A stretch of 64,000 nt of DNA from UBA1429 sp964482225 (GTDB lineage Bacteria; Chloroflexota; Anaerolineae; UBA1429), in NCBI GenBank assembly GCA_964482225.1, contig CAYZWT010000019.1, forward strand, positions 1-64,000, in the 5' to 3' direction. The position numbers and the translations under genes are program-made. Of this stretch, positions 48,889 to 57,335 are shown one piece after another; position 1 is the first letter of the stretch; each line of letters starts with the position of its first letter. A model generated the notes under the pieces. That model saw only the letters and a list, made by a program, of their open reading frames with translations, made no database searches and had not been told where the DNA came from.

Positions 48889-50988
48889 GCCCGCCGGCGC
48901 CACCGCCACATCCTCGACCCCGATGCGGCCCTCCTCGATCAGGATCGCCATGGCCCCGCCGTCCAGGTCGCTGGCGTCCACCAGGTCGAACAGCACGTCG
49001 CCATCCACCGAGCCGATCAGGCGACTGCCCTGGACGGTCAGCTCCAGCCGGTAGGGCCGGTAGAGTTCCCAGTCATAGGGGCGCTCGGCCAGTACGGCCC
49101 GGCCATAGCGCTGGCGCACCAGCCGCGCCACGCCCGGGGCCAGTTCCAGGGCAACATAGCGCTGCAACCCTTGCACCCGCGCGGCCAGCCCCATCGAGCG
49201 GGCCAGGTTGGCCGTGAGGGTGGCCGTCACGGTGTAATCGCGCCAATCCCGCGTCCCCTGAATCCACAAGCCGCGCCCCTCATTCTGGATCAACCGGTAG
49301 GGTTCCTCGGGGTGGGTGGCGGCGGCGCTGCATGCCTGGGTCCAGGCGCCGAACCAGCGGAGGCCCGCATGGGCGGGGGCGGCCAGGCGCACATCGGGGG
49401 CGCCCTCCCAGGTGAGCCAATCCAGATAGACGGCGCCATCCATGCGCTCAACCGAGCTCAACTCCACGCCCACCCAGGCGATGGGGCAGCCAGTGGGAAC
49501 CTCCACGCGCCAGGCTGTCTCGATCTCGGCGCCGGGCGCCAGGGCAAACATTGGGCCGTAAAAGAGAGTCAGGGCGTCCTCGGCGCCGTAGGCTTTGACG
49601 AACAGCCTGCCCTGGACGGCGCGGGTGTTGGCGGCATCGGCGGAGAGGCGGGCGCGCAGCATCTGCCCCGGGAACAGCGTGGGCGAGGCCACCATGCGAT
49701 AGCCCCCCGAGGCGGCCAGGCTGGGGTAAGTCTCACGCTGGGCTCGGGCGATGCGCCCCTGGGCCAGGGCCGTCAGGCGCAGCGCCAGGCTTCGGCTGCC
49801 CGCGCGGCTGTGGCCGGGCACATTCTCCAGGGCCAGCACCCCCTGGCACGCGGGGCTGTCCTCGGCGACGAACCCTTGCAGCGAGCCGGGCAGCTCGAAA
49901 TGGTAGCGGGCGCCGCCCTTTAGCGCGGGCAGCGGCGCGCCCCAGAGCGAGCAGCCCACGGCGGCCACCCGGTGCGCCTCGGTTGCGGCGTCGGTGACGG
50001 CCTGGCCCACATCCGCCGTGGGCAGGTACATCCGGTCGGCCACGGGGCCGCGCCAGTCGGGGCCCGCCTCCAGCCCCGCCAGGCCGTGGGCCACCCCCAG
50101 CACGCAGCCCACGTTGCCCGAGTTACAATCGGTATCCCAGCCAGCGGTGTTGACCACCGTCATGCCCCGTTGAAAGCTGCCGCCGCTATAGAGCAGCGCC
50201 AGGATCACCACGGCGTGGTTGGGGATGATGTGGCAGTTGCCGCCATACTTGTCATAGCCATAGTGGGCCTCGATCTGGGCGAATGCCTCGTACCAGCTCT
50301 CGTAGCGGGCGTGCCAGGCGCGCACGTCCTGGATCACGCGATAGATCAGCGACGTGGCGGGGATCTGGGCCGCAGCGACATCCAGCAGGGCGGGGATCTC
50401 GGGCTCGGCAAAGGCCTGGGCTGCCAGGGCGGCCACCACCTGGGCGCCATAGATGGCCTCGCCATCGTGGCTGACGCTGGCGGCGCGGCGGGCCAGGTCG
50501 GCGGCCCGCTCCGGATCGCCGGGACAGATCAGGCCCCAGCCGTCAATAAAGATCTGCGCCCCGATCTGCTCGGCCACCACGGGGCCGTTGAGGGCGATGG
50601 AGCCGCTCTGGGGCGCGGGGATGCCCGCCTTGAGCCGCAGGTAGGCGGTGTGCTCGGTGGACATGCCCATGCCGCCCCACCAGAGGATGGTCTGGTTCTC
50701 GATCAGGTAATCGAGCCAGGTCTGGCCGATCTGCTCGGGCGTGAGGGCCAGGCCCACGCCATGATCGGGCATGGCCCGCAAAAAGGCGAACGTGCCCGAG
50801 ATGTCATCGTCAATGACGATCAGCGGTTTGCTCAGCCTTTCATGGACATAGTATTGGATCTCGCCCAGCTCGGTCAGGATACGCTGGTGGCTCCAGCCCT
50901 CAAAGGGACGCCCCACGTACACGCCAATGATCTTGCCCAGCACCCCGGCATAGACCCGCTCCAGATAGTCAGTGGGAATGGTCGCCAT
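48868..50988 (-). CDS. ADP-ribosylglycohydrolase-domain protein with C-terminal beta-sandwich modules
   Basis: A 706-aa fusion. Residues 1-340 are an ADP-ribosylglycohydrolase (DraG/ARH) fold: GVLGKIIGVYVGRP, metal ligands in VIDDDISGTFAFL and AGWDTDCNSGNVGCVLG. Residues about 365-540 look like a carbohydrate-binding beta sandwich (FELPGSLQGFV ... VYLDWLTWEG). Residues 545-700 look like a LamG/DUF1080-type concanavalin fold (SVDGDVLFDLVDASD ... GRIGVEDVAV). No signal peptide. ARH-fold proteins remove ADP-ribose, but a glycan-binding tail suggests another N- or O-glycosidic substrate. GGAGGGGG precedes the ATG. It is 27 nt behind the fucosidase and likely in its operon. Confidence 0.82.
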   Translation of the reverse strand: MATIPTDYLERVYAGVLGKIIGVYVGRPFEGWSHQRILTELGEIQYYVHERLSKPLIVIDDDISGTFAFLRAMPDHGVGLALTPEQIGQTWLDYLIENQTILWWGGMGMSTEHTAYLRLKAGIPAPQSGSIALNGPVVAEQIGAQIFIDGWGLICPGDPERAADLARRAASVSHDGEAIYGAQVVAALAAQAFAEPEIPALLDVAAAQIPATSLIYRVIQDVRAWHARYESWYEAFAQIEAHYGYDKYGGNCHIIPNHAVVILALLYSGGSFQRGMTVVNTAGWDTDCNSGNVGCVLGVAHGLAGLEAGPDWRGPVADRMYLPTADVGQAVTDAATEAHRVAAVGCSLWGAPLPALKGGARYHFELPGSLQGFVAEDSPACQGVLALENVPGHSRAGSRSLALRLTALAQGRIARAQRETYPSLAASGGYRMVASPTLFPGQMLRARLSADAANTRAVQGRLFVKAYGAEDALTLFYGPMFALAPGAEIETAWRVEVPTGCPIAWVGVELSSVERMDGAVYLDWLTWEGAPDVRLAAPAHAGLRWFGAWTQACSAAATHPEEPYRLIQNEGRGLWIQGTRDWRDYTVTATLTANLARSMGLAARVQGLQRYVALELAPGVARLVRQRYGRAVLAERPYDWELYRPYRLELTVQGSRLIGSVDGDVLFDLVDASDLDGGAMAILIEEGRIGVEDVAVAPAGVGTFER

Positions 50989-51015
50989 TGGCCCCCTCCG
51001 TGTATGATGCTTGGT

Positions 51016-52449
51016 TCATTCTCGCGAACTCCGGTCCCGTGGCGTGATGCGCAACACCACCGCATGCTCGCAGGGTGCCTCTGCAGGGAGCCTGACGCGC
51101 AACCCGCGCACGCCCTGCGACCACTGGAGCGGCCCGGCAACGCCCAGCATCTCGACCGAGCCGATGGCCTGGGGGTACAGTTTCAGGTGGGCGCCCAAGG
51201 ACTGGATCGTGACCTCGCCGCGCGCGGGCCAGCCAAGGACGATGGCATATAGGGTATCGCCTTTGGTGGTAAAACGGATATCCCGCTCGCCAAAGGCTGC
51301 GCGCTTGGTATCGGCAAAGGAACCACTGACTATCTCCGTAGGCCCCTCGCCATAGACGCGCCAGGGGCGCGTGCCATAGATCGCCTCTCCGTTCAGGGCC
51401 AGCCAGCGCCCCATCTCTAGCAGAATCTCTTGCTCCGGCTCGGGGATCACGCCATCGGGGCGCGGCCCGATATTCAGGAGCAGGGCCCCATTCTTGCTGA
51501 CGATATCCACCAGATCGCCGATCAGGGCGGTGGCCGTCTTGTAGTCCTGGTTCTGCACATAGCCCCAAGAGTTCTTGGAGACCGATGTGTCGGTTTGCCA
51601 GAACAGGGGGCGGATGTCGGCCAGTTGCCCCCGCTCGACGTCATAGACCGCTGCGCCATCGGGAAAGGCGCCGTGCTTGTAATTGATGGCCACACCCCGC
51701 TGCCACTGGGCGCCCCGGTTATAGTAATAGGCCGCAAAGCGACGCAGGTAGGGCGCAAAGGCGGGCTGCTCGATCCACCAATCGAACCAGACCAGTTGCG
51801 GCTGGTACTTGTCCACCAGCTCGCAGGTGCGCGCCAACCAATCTTCTAGAAAGGCTTCGTGGGGCTCGGTGCTGCGGGGTTGGGCGGGGCCATACAGCCC
51901 GGCGTAGCGCGGGTCCTGCACATCCGAATCGAACTGCATGCCGCCATCGTAGAACCACCAATGTTCGGCCCGGTGGCTGGAAAGGCCCAAGACGAGCCAC
52001 TGGCGGCGCACCGCCTCGGCCAGCTCTCCGATCAGGTCGCGGCGCGGCCCCATCTTGGCCGCGCACCAATCCGAGAGGCCGCAATCGTACATGGCGAACC
52101 CGTCGTGGTGCTCGGCAACGGGCACCACGAACTTGGCGCCCGCCTGGCGAAAGAGCCCGGCCCATTGGTCCGGGTCAAACCGCTCGGCTGTAAAGAGGGG
52201 GATCAGGTCCTTGTAGCCAAAGCGGGCCTGCGGCCCGTGGGTGGTCACATGGTGCTCATATTCGGGCGTGCCCTGCACATACATGTTGCGCGGGTACCAT
52301 TCGTTCCCAAAGGCCGCCGCCGCATAGAGCCCCCAGTGGATAAAGATCCCAAACTTGGCATCCTGGTACCATTGAGGGATCTGATAGTCCAACAACGACT
52401 CCCAGGTCGGCTGAAACGGCCCTTCCGGCAGTGCCAGGCGGTTGTCCAT
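51016..52449 (-). CDS. Alpha-L-fucosidase (GH29)
   Basis: A 477-aa GH29 enzyme. FGIFIHWGLYAAAAFGNEWY is the family start, FVVPVAEHHDGFAMYDC the conserved His-His strand, and D223 in LVWFDWW the expected nucleophile. A C-terminal beta-sandwich follows from about 370. There is no signal peptide, so it works inside the cell on fucosylated oligosaccharides such as mucin, xyloglucan or fucoidan fragments. The ATG at 52449 has a GGAGG-type site upstream. It heads a leftward pair with the ADP-ribosylglycohydrolase-domain gene. Confidence 0.93.
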   Translation of the reverse strand: MDNRLALPEGPFQPTWESLLDYQIPQWYQDAKFGIFIHWGLYAAAAFGNEWYPRNMYVQGTPEYEHHVTTHGPQARFGYKDLIPLFTAERFDPDQWAGLFRQAGAKFVVPVAEHHDGFAMYDCGLSDWCAAKMGPRRDLIGELAEAVRRQWLVLGLSSHRAEHWWFYDGGMQFDSDVQDPRYAGLYGPAQPRSTEPHEAFLEDWLARTCELVDKYQPQLVWFDWWIEQPAFAPYLRRFAAYYYNRGAQWQRGVAINYKHGAFPDGAAVYDVERGQLADIRPLFWQTDTSVSKNSWGYVQNQDYKTATALIGDLVDIVSKNGALLLNIGPRPDGVIPEPEQEILLEMGRWLALNGEAIYGTRPWRVYGEGPTEIVSGSFADTKRAAFGERDIRFTTKGDTLYAIVLGWPARGEVTIQSLGAHLKLYPQAIGSVEMLGVAGPLQWSQGVRGLRVRLPAEAPCEHAVVLRITPRDRSSRE

Positions 52450-52601
52450 GTCGTGCGCCTCCTCTCGTCCATCTCGCAGCGGATTCTAGGCGCCAGGCGG
52501 GGTCTCGTCAAGGCATTCGGGGATGAGGGCGACCGGCACAGCAAAGCAGGAACAGCTCGCTTTACCATGACTGCGACCTTGAAAAGGCCCTGGCAAGAAC
52601 C

Positions 52602-52630
52602 TTGTGTTAATAGAACAAATGTGCTATAAT
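52602..52630 (+). promoter_or_regulatory. Strong orphan promoter reading into non-coding DNA
   Basis: TTGTGT (52602-52607), 17-nt spacer, then extended -10 TGC-TATAAT with a perfect TATAAT (52625-52630). The spacer holds AGAAC-AAAT-GTGCT (52612-52625), one base from a LexA box, in the same place as in the 15.05-kb SOS promoter. No ORF follows for 940 bp, so a non-coding RNA is possible. Confidence 0.6.
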
Positions 52631-52732
52631 TCGCCTGTGCGGGCGAGGCCCGCCCCTCTGGTCGCCTCGGAGCTCTCCCGCCCCAGGGCAGAGCGTATCG
52701 CATGTCAACTGCCTTTTTTACGAAACGAACCC

Positions 52733-52780
52733 ATTTTGGGGATAACCATTTGGGATAAATAGGGTTATCCCAAATCCCCC
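52733..52780. repeat. Nested inverted repeats
   Basis: ATTTGGGATAA (52748-52758) and TTATCCCAAAT (52765-52775) form an 11-bp perfect stem with an ATAGGG loop. An upstream GGGGATAACC (near 52738-52747) can instead pair with the GGTTATCCC part, so two exclusive hairpins are possible. The stretch is AT-richer than its surroundings. Confidence 0.6.
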
Positions 52781-52907
52781 TCTCCTGATCCTGTCTACCC
52801 GCCCTCTCGGTGTGGTCTTGGCGGCAACACGAGGGGGGGGGCGCCTCAGTTACGCAAGTGGGTAGGAGCCAGCTCGTCAAGGCATTCGGGGGCGGGGCCA
52901 GGGCGTT

Positions 52908-52956
52908 GGGAGGGCGGGCGAGGCGCCCGCCTGCAAAGCAAGCGCAGCTTGCTTTG
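52908..52956. repeat. REP-like GC hairpin variant plus second hairpin
   Basis: GGGAGGGCGGGCG-AG-GCGCCCGCC (52908-52931) is a variant of the 23-bp hairpin family. Directly after it CAAAGCAAGC-GCA-GCTTGCTTTG (52934-52956) forms a perfect 10-bp stem. Confidence 0.65.
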
Positions 52957-53113
52957 TCCAGTACCCGGCTCCGTGCGCTATTGGCCGCCCCACTACACCT
53001 GGAGCCCATCCGCTAGACACCGAGTATAGGACTTTGCTCTGCAAGGGAGCGCACCTTTTACACCACTTGACAAGACGCAAACGTCCATAGCGTGTTGGCC
53101 CGTTTTCCCCAGG

Positions 53114-53167
53114 TTGCCCACAGGTTATCCACAGGGACACGCGAGTTATCCACAGGTGTTTTCCACA
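53114..53167 (+). promoter_or_regulatory. DnaA-box cluster, origin-like
   Basis: Four same-strand 9-mers: TTGCCCACA (53114-53122), TTATCCACA (53125-53133), TTATCCACA (53146-53154), TTTTCCACA (53159-53167). Two are perfect consensus DnaA boxes and one matches the relaxed TTWTNCACA form. Start-to-start steps are 11, 21 and 13 bp. AT-richer DNA lies about 350-500 bp to the left. It could be a chromosomal origin, a DnaA titration site, or a relic. No dnaA, dnaN or gyrB is in the window. Confidence 0.7.
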
Positions 53168-53190
53168 GGGCCAGGGCGCACGTCGTATCA

Positions 53191-53470
53191 GTTCAGAATT
53201 GGGGGGGAAAGAGGCCAACACGTTGGGGACGGCGGCAGCGAACCGTGGAGGGCGGGCGTCTCGCCCGCCTTGTAGGGGCGCGGCCAACGGTGGCGCAACC
53301 ACCGTCCCTCGCCCCCTACCATAAAACCATAGAAACACACATTAAACACGTATGGGCAGAACTGACGCCAGACGCATGTATGCGTCCATAGCGAGGCTGT
53401 GTGCTCACCGTTTGCAGGATATTGGCATCACTTCCTGGTCAATCAGGAACTCGTCCCCTCAATTCTGAAC
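53191..53470 (+). mobile_element. MITE-like element with terminal inverted repeats, copy 2
   Basis: A 280-bp relative of 15278-15522. The ends are GTTCAGAATTG (53191-53201) and CAATTCTGAAC (53460-53470), exact reverse complements. The right 160 bp are about 95% identical to copy 1 by hand count. Its left part includes the 23-bp GC hairpin. It begins 24 bp after the last DnaA box. No ORF with transposase character. Confidence 0.7.
53247..53269. repeat. REP-like GC hairpin, copy 3
   Basis: Identical 23-bp unit, here inside the element copy 2, followed by a GTAGGGGCGCGGC arm that matches one half of the palindrome at 15345. Confidence 0.75.
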
Positions 53471-53570
53471 AGTTGCCGCATGTCCTCGCCCTGCCCACGG
53501 TTTGACACCCCGCCCCGTTTGGCGCATAACTTGCGGGTCTGGATCACCAACCCGTTAGCAGGAGCACAAG

Positions 53571-54740
53571 ATGCACATCACCGAGATCAAGAGCTATCTG
53601 GTCAGCCCCCAGAGCCACACCGCCGGCATGATCGGCGGCAAGAACTGGCTCTTTGTCCAGATCAAAACCGACGAGGGCCTGGTGGGCTGGGGCGAGTGCT
53701 ACACCCAGTTGGATCGGGATGTGGCCATCCAGCGCCATGTCCACGAGCTGTCGCGCTATCTGGTGGGCCAGAGCCCCTTTGCCATCAAGTATTTCACCAC
53801 CACGGTCTATCGTGATTTTGCCGGGCTGCGGGGCTCTATGGACCTCTATTGCGCCATGAGCGGCATGGAGCAGGCCATGTGGGACCTGGCGGGCAAGGCC
53901 CTGGGCGCGCCGGTGTACAATCTGCTGGGCGGCCCCTGCCGCGATCGCATCCGCGTCTATGCCAATGGCTGGTACGGCGGCGCCAAGACCCCCGAGGCCT
54001 ATGGCGAGCTGGCCGCCGCCACCGTGGCGCGGGGCTTTACGGCGCTCAAGTTCGATCCCTTCCCCGGGCCGTGGCGCCTGTACGTGGATCGCGCCGGCGA
54101 GCGCGCCTTTGTGGATACTATCGCCGCCGTGCGCGAGGCGGTGGGCCCCGATGTGGACCTGCTGATTGAGGGGCACCGGCGGCTGGCCCCCATGCACGCC
54201 GTGCGCCTGGCCCGCGAGATCGCGCCCCTGGGCATCTACTGGTACGAGGAGCCGGTGCCTGTGGATAACGTGGCCGCCCTGGCCGAGGTGCGCAGCGAGG
54301 CGCCCATGCCCATCGTCACAGGGGAGACCCTTTACTGCAAGGCGGATTTCGTGCCGGTGTTCGAGGCGCGCGCGGCGGATATCATCAACCCCGACGTGTG
54401 CAGTTGCGGCGGCATCCTGGAGCTCAAAGAGATCGCGGCCATGGCCGAGCCCCACTATGTGGCCGTCTCGCCCCACAACTATAACAGCACCAGCATGGGG
54501 CTGGCCGCCACGGTGCAGGCCGCGGCCACCATGCCCAATTTCATCATCACCGAGTATTTCTGCAATTTCGAGGCCACCAGCGCCCTGATCGCCCGCAACC
54601 CGCTCAAGCCGGAGAACAGCTATATCGCGCTGCCCGAGCGGCCGGGGCTGGGGGTGGAGCTGGACGAAGAGGCGCTGGCGGCTCATGCCTACCAGCAGTA
54701 TCCCCGACGCACGTTTGTGGGGATGGGCGGCGAGCTGTAG
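53571..54740 (+). CDS. Enolase-superfamily dehydratase (galactonate dehydratase-like)
   Basis: A 389-aa mandelate-racemase-group enzyme. Metal ligands are E200 (LLIEGHRR), E226 (YWYEEP) and E252 (TGETLY); H202 and H302 (SPHNYNS) are the probable base pair, a pattern close to D-galactonate and related aldonate dehydratases. LLGGPCRDRIRVYANGWYGG is typical of that branch. It is only distantly similar to the paralogue at 5.7 kb. AGGAG precedes the ATG. It stands alone, between the origin-like region and a Thr/Pro-rich membrane protein, and may process sugar acids from galactose, fucose or uronates. Confidence 0.88.
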   Translation: MHITEIKSYLVSPQSHTAGMIGGKNWLFVQIKTDEGLVGWGECYTQLDRDVAIQRHVHELSRYLVGQSPFAIKYFTTTVYRDFAGLRGSMDLYCAMSGMEQAMWDLAGKALGAPVYNLLGGPCRDRIRVYANGWYGGAKTPEAYGELAAATVARGFTALKFDPFPGPWRLYVDRAGERAFVDTIAAVREAVGPDVDLLIEGHRRLAPMHAVRLAREIAPLGIYWYEEPVPVDNVAALAEVRSEAPMPIVTGETLYCKADFVPVFEARAADIINPDVCSCGGILELKEIAAMAEPHYVAVSPHNYNSTSMGLAATVQAAATMPNFIITEYFCNFEATSALIARNPLKPENSYIALPERPGLGVELDEEALAAHAYQQYPRRTFVGMGGEL

Positions 54741-54858
54741 CGCGCACGCCTGGGCCTGCTTTGCGGCCAGGGCGCGGGTTGGGTAGAATGGGCATTGTCC
54801 CTCGGGCAACCGGTTGCGCCGCCCGAGAGCAGACGCCATGATTGGAAAGGAGAGCATC

Positions 54859-55764
54859 TTGGACAAGAGACTGCCGATACTCGGCATCGCTACGTTGGTC
54901 ATCCTGGGGCTGGTGGTGATCGTGCACCTGGTGGGGCTGGCGGCCCCTGCCCAGGGCGGGCTGACGGCCAGGGGCGAGGCGAGCGACCTGCCCGCGCGGC
55001 CCACCCGCACCGCCACCCCCTCTGCGACGCCGCTGCCGCCCACCGCCACGCCAACGGCCACGGCCACGCCCGTGCCGCCCACGCCAACGCCGGTGCCGCC
55101 GACGGCCACGGCCACGGCCACGCTGCCGCCCGCCACAGCCACGCCCACGGCGACCGAAACGCCAGAGCCGACGCAGACGCCGCCCCCGACGGCGATCCCG
55201 CCGACGCGGGTTCCGGCGCCCACCAACACGCCCGTTCCCACGGCGGCGCCGGTGACGGTGCTCAGCTCGGTGCAGGTGAACAACGGCGAGTGGGGCAGCA
55301 ACTATATCTTTGCGCGTTATGACAACCCCGAGGGCGACGAGGTCAGCGATGTGCGCGTCAAAGCATCGGACGGACACACGTACAAGGCCGAGCTCGGTTT
55401 CCTCTCACGCTCGCAATCGTTGGCCCAGATTCAGGCCTACTGGGGTTATGCCCAGCGCGGCGCGGCCAACTGGAAAGGCTTTGTGCGCGTATATGACGCG
55501 GTGAATTGGATCTCGTGCAGCGCCGAGGCCCATGTCTGCTATGAAAAGCACGAGGATTTCGGCCAGGCGGCCATCACATCCAGGGTATATATCAAGCCCC
55601 ACGTGTGGGAGTCGTTGGTGAACGACTATTTGGCCGGGGGCTGGCAGGCAACCACCCGCAACGCCTACTATCGCGAGGTCCAGAACGCGGTCTTTAGGCC
55701 GATCATTGACATTGATCCGCCCGCCGAGCCGTGCATCGGGTTCCGGTTCGTGCGCGTGGATTAG
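54859..55764 (+). CDS. Membrane-anchored Thr/Pro-rich surface protein with unknown C-terminal domain
   Basis: A protein of about 301 aa: signal anchor (RLPILGIATLVILGLVVIVH), an about 110-residue linker of TATPTPVPPT-type repeats, then a 155-aa globular domain with VQVNNGEWGSNYIFARYDN, NWISCSAEAHVCYEK and the end PCIGFRFVRVD, including three cysteines. I do not recognise the domain. The TTG at 54859 is chosen because AAAGGAG sits 6 nt before it; an ATG at 54838 in the same frame is the alternative (308 aa). A strong bidirectional terminator follows. Likely an exported, surface-displayed protein. Confidence 0.75.
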   Translation: MDKRLPILGIATLVILGLVVIVHLVGLAAPAQGGLTARGEASDLPARPTRTATPSATPLPPTATPTATATPVPPTPTPVPPTATATATLPPATATPTATETPEPTQTPPPTAIPPTRVPAPTNTPVPTAAPVTVLSSVQVNNGEWGSNYIFARYDNPEGDEVSDVRVKASDGHTYKAELGFLSRSQSLAQIQAYWGYAQRGAANWKGFVRVYDAVNWISCSAEAHVCYEKHEDFGQAAITSRVYIKPHVWESLVNDYLAGGWQATTRNAYYREVQNAVFRPIIDIDPPAEPCIGFRFVRVD

Positions 55765-55790
55765 CCGCTGCGCCCCGTTGGGCGTGCAAC

Positions 55791-55830
55791 AAACAGCGGG
55801 CCGGATGACGCCATCCGGCCCGCTGTTTTT
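55791..55830. terminator. Bidirectional rho-independent terminator
   Basis: CAGCGGGCCGGATG and CATCCGGCCCGCTG make a 14-bp perfect stem with an ACGC loop, flanked by AAA on the left and TTTTTG on the right. It sits between convergent genes ending at 55764 and 55845 and can serve both. Confidence 0.92.
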
Positions 55831-55844
55831 GTGCAACTGCGAGG

Positions 55845-57335
55845 CTATGCCCCTTGCCCGACATAGCTGGCGCACACCAGGCGAAAGTGAAAGCCATAAA
55901 TCGCCAGGGTGATCGCATGGGGCAGCAGGCGAGGCCGCGTAAAGAGCGTCCAGAAGAACAGCTTCCAGTACTCCCAGCGCTCCTGCCCCTTGACCCCCAG
56001 CGCCACGATGGAGCGCAAAAAGGCGGCCAGGTATTGCCAGTCCAGCCGGGGACGGATGATATCGGATTTCTTGTAGGTCTTGAGAAAGGTGCGCACCCGC
56101 TCATAGTAGAACTTGGGCGCATAGATGGTCTGCAAGATGCGCCGGTAGCCCTCGTGCAAGAGATCGGGGCTCATCTTGGGCTCAAAGTTCATTGTATCGT
56201 CGGTGTTGTTGCCCGAGATAGCGCCCACCAGCCGGCCCTCTTCGCGCATACGCTCGTACAGGCGGGTGCCAAAGGGCGCCTGCAAGAGCCCCACCATCGC
56301 CGTCACAATGCCGCTGCTCTGGATGAACTCGATCTGCCGTTGAAAGATCGAGGGGGTATCACTATCAAAGCCGACGATAAAGCCCCCCTGCACCTCTAGC
56401 CCGGCCTGGTGCAAGCGATGCACCGCCTCCACCAGGTCGCGCCCCTGGTTCTGCACCTTGTTGCACTCGGCCAGACCCTCTTCGTCGGGGGTCTCGATGC
56501 CCACAAAGACCCGATCGAAGCCGGCTTGCACCATCAGCTTGGTCAGCTCGGGATCATCCACCAGGTTGATGGAGACCTCGGTCTGAAAGGCATAGCCGAC
56601 CTTGTTCTTGCGCCACTGGATCAGGGCGGGCAGGATGTTGTCCTTGAGATCGCGCTTGTTGCCGATCAAGTTGTCATCCACGAAAAAGACGCCCCCCCGC
56701 CAGCCTGTCGCATAGAGGGCATCCAGCTCGCGGATGATCTGCTCGGCCGTCTTGATACGGGGGCGGCGCCCCAGCATGGCGGTGATGTTGCAGAACTCGC
56801 AATCAAAGGGGCAGCCCCGCGAGTATTGCAGGCACATGGAGGAGTAATGGCGCAGGTCCACCAGTTCCCACATGGGCGTGGGCGTGGCGTGCATATCGGC
56901 ATAGCCCTCGCATTCGTACACGCGCCGGGCCTCGCTCCGCGCCAGGTCCTCCAGGAAAGGCGGCAACGAGACCTCGCCCTCGCCCAGCACGAAATGGTCA
57001 ACCTCGGGGAAATCCTGCCACTCGCCCAGGAACAGCGGGCCGCCGGCCACCACCGGCACGCCCGCCTGACGGCAGCGGGCCACCAGGGCATGGGTGCTCT
57101 CGCGCTGGGCGACCATGGCGCTCACAAAGACGTAATCGGCCCACTCGAGATCGCGCTGCGAGAGGGGCTGCACGTTCAGATCCACCAGCCGCTTCTCCCA
57201 CTCCTCGGGCAGCAGCGCTGCCACGGTGAGCAGGCCCAGGGGCGGGAACGAAGCCTTTTTGCGGATGAAACGCAGGGCGTGGCGGAAACTCCAAAAGGTA
57301 TCGGGGAACTCGGGATAGACTAACAGAATGCGCAT
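55845..57335 (-). CDS. B12-binding radical SAM protein (DUF4070 type)
   Basis: A 496-aa enzyme: N-terminal cobalamin-binding Rossmann domain (MRILLVYPEFPDTFWSF, GGPLFLGE), then a radical SAM barrel with the 4Fe-4S motif C175-xxx-C179-xx-C182 in RGCPFDCEFC, FFVDDNLIGNK and GFDSDTPSIF, and a C-terminal DUF4070 domain. Relatives include hopanoid methylases and many uncharacterised class B methyltransferases. The ATG at 57335 has AGGAGG 10 nt upstream; an upstream Met gives a non-conserved extension. Divergent from the MarR gene. Substrate unknown; lipid or secondary-metabolite methylation is plausible. Confidence 0.88.
   Translation of the reverse strand: MRILLVYPEFPDTFWSFRHALRFIRKKASFPPLGLLTVAALLPEEWEKRLVDLNVQPLSQRDLEWADYVFVSAMVAQRESTHALVARCRQAGVPVVAGGPLFLGEWQDFPEVDHFVLGEGEVSLPPFLEDLARSEARRVYECEGYADMHATPTPMWELVDLRHYSSMCLQYSRGCPFDCEFCNITAMLGRRPRIKTAEQIIRELDALYATGWRGGVFFVDDNLIGNKRDLKDNILPALIQWRKNKVGYAFQTEVSINLVDDPELTKLMVQAGFDRVFVGIETPDEEGLAECNKVQNQGRDLVEAVHRLHQAGLEVQGGFIVGFDSDTPSIFQRQIEFIQSSGIVTAMVGLLQAPFGTRLYERMREEGRLVGAISGNNTDDTMNFEPKMSPDLLHEGYRRILQTIYAPKFYYERVRTFLKTYKKSDIIRPRLDWQYLAAFLRSIVALGVKGQERWEYWKLFFWTLFTRPRLLPHAITLAIYGFHFRLVCASYVGQGA

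Larger units (their letters stand above)
52450..53570. other. Large non-coding region with origin-like and repeat features
   Basis: 1.1 kb between divergent genes and without a credible ORF. In order: a direct repeat unit CTCGTCAAGGCATTCGGGG (52504-52522, again at 52873-52891), a strong rightward promoter (52602-52630), nested inverted repeats (52733-52780), GC hairpins (52908-52956), a DnaA-box cluster (53114-53167) and an inverted-repeat element (53191-53470). Confidence 0.7.

Noticed and set aside
52504..52891. Spaced direct repeats as a possible CRISPR array
   Set aside because: Only two copies of CTCGTCAAGGCATTCGGGG, 369 bp apart, with no regular spacing and no cas genes.
53092..53391. 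Short plus-strand frame through the DnaA boxes and element copy 2
   Set aside because: It is composed of repeat DNA (DnaA boxes, GC hairpin), with no ribosome site or conserved motif.
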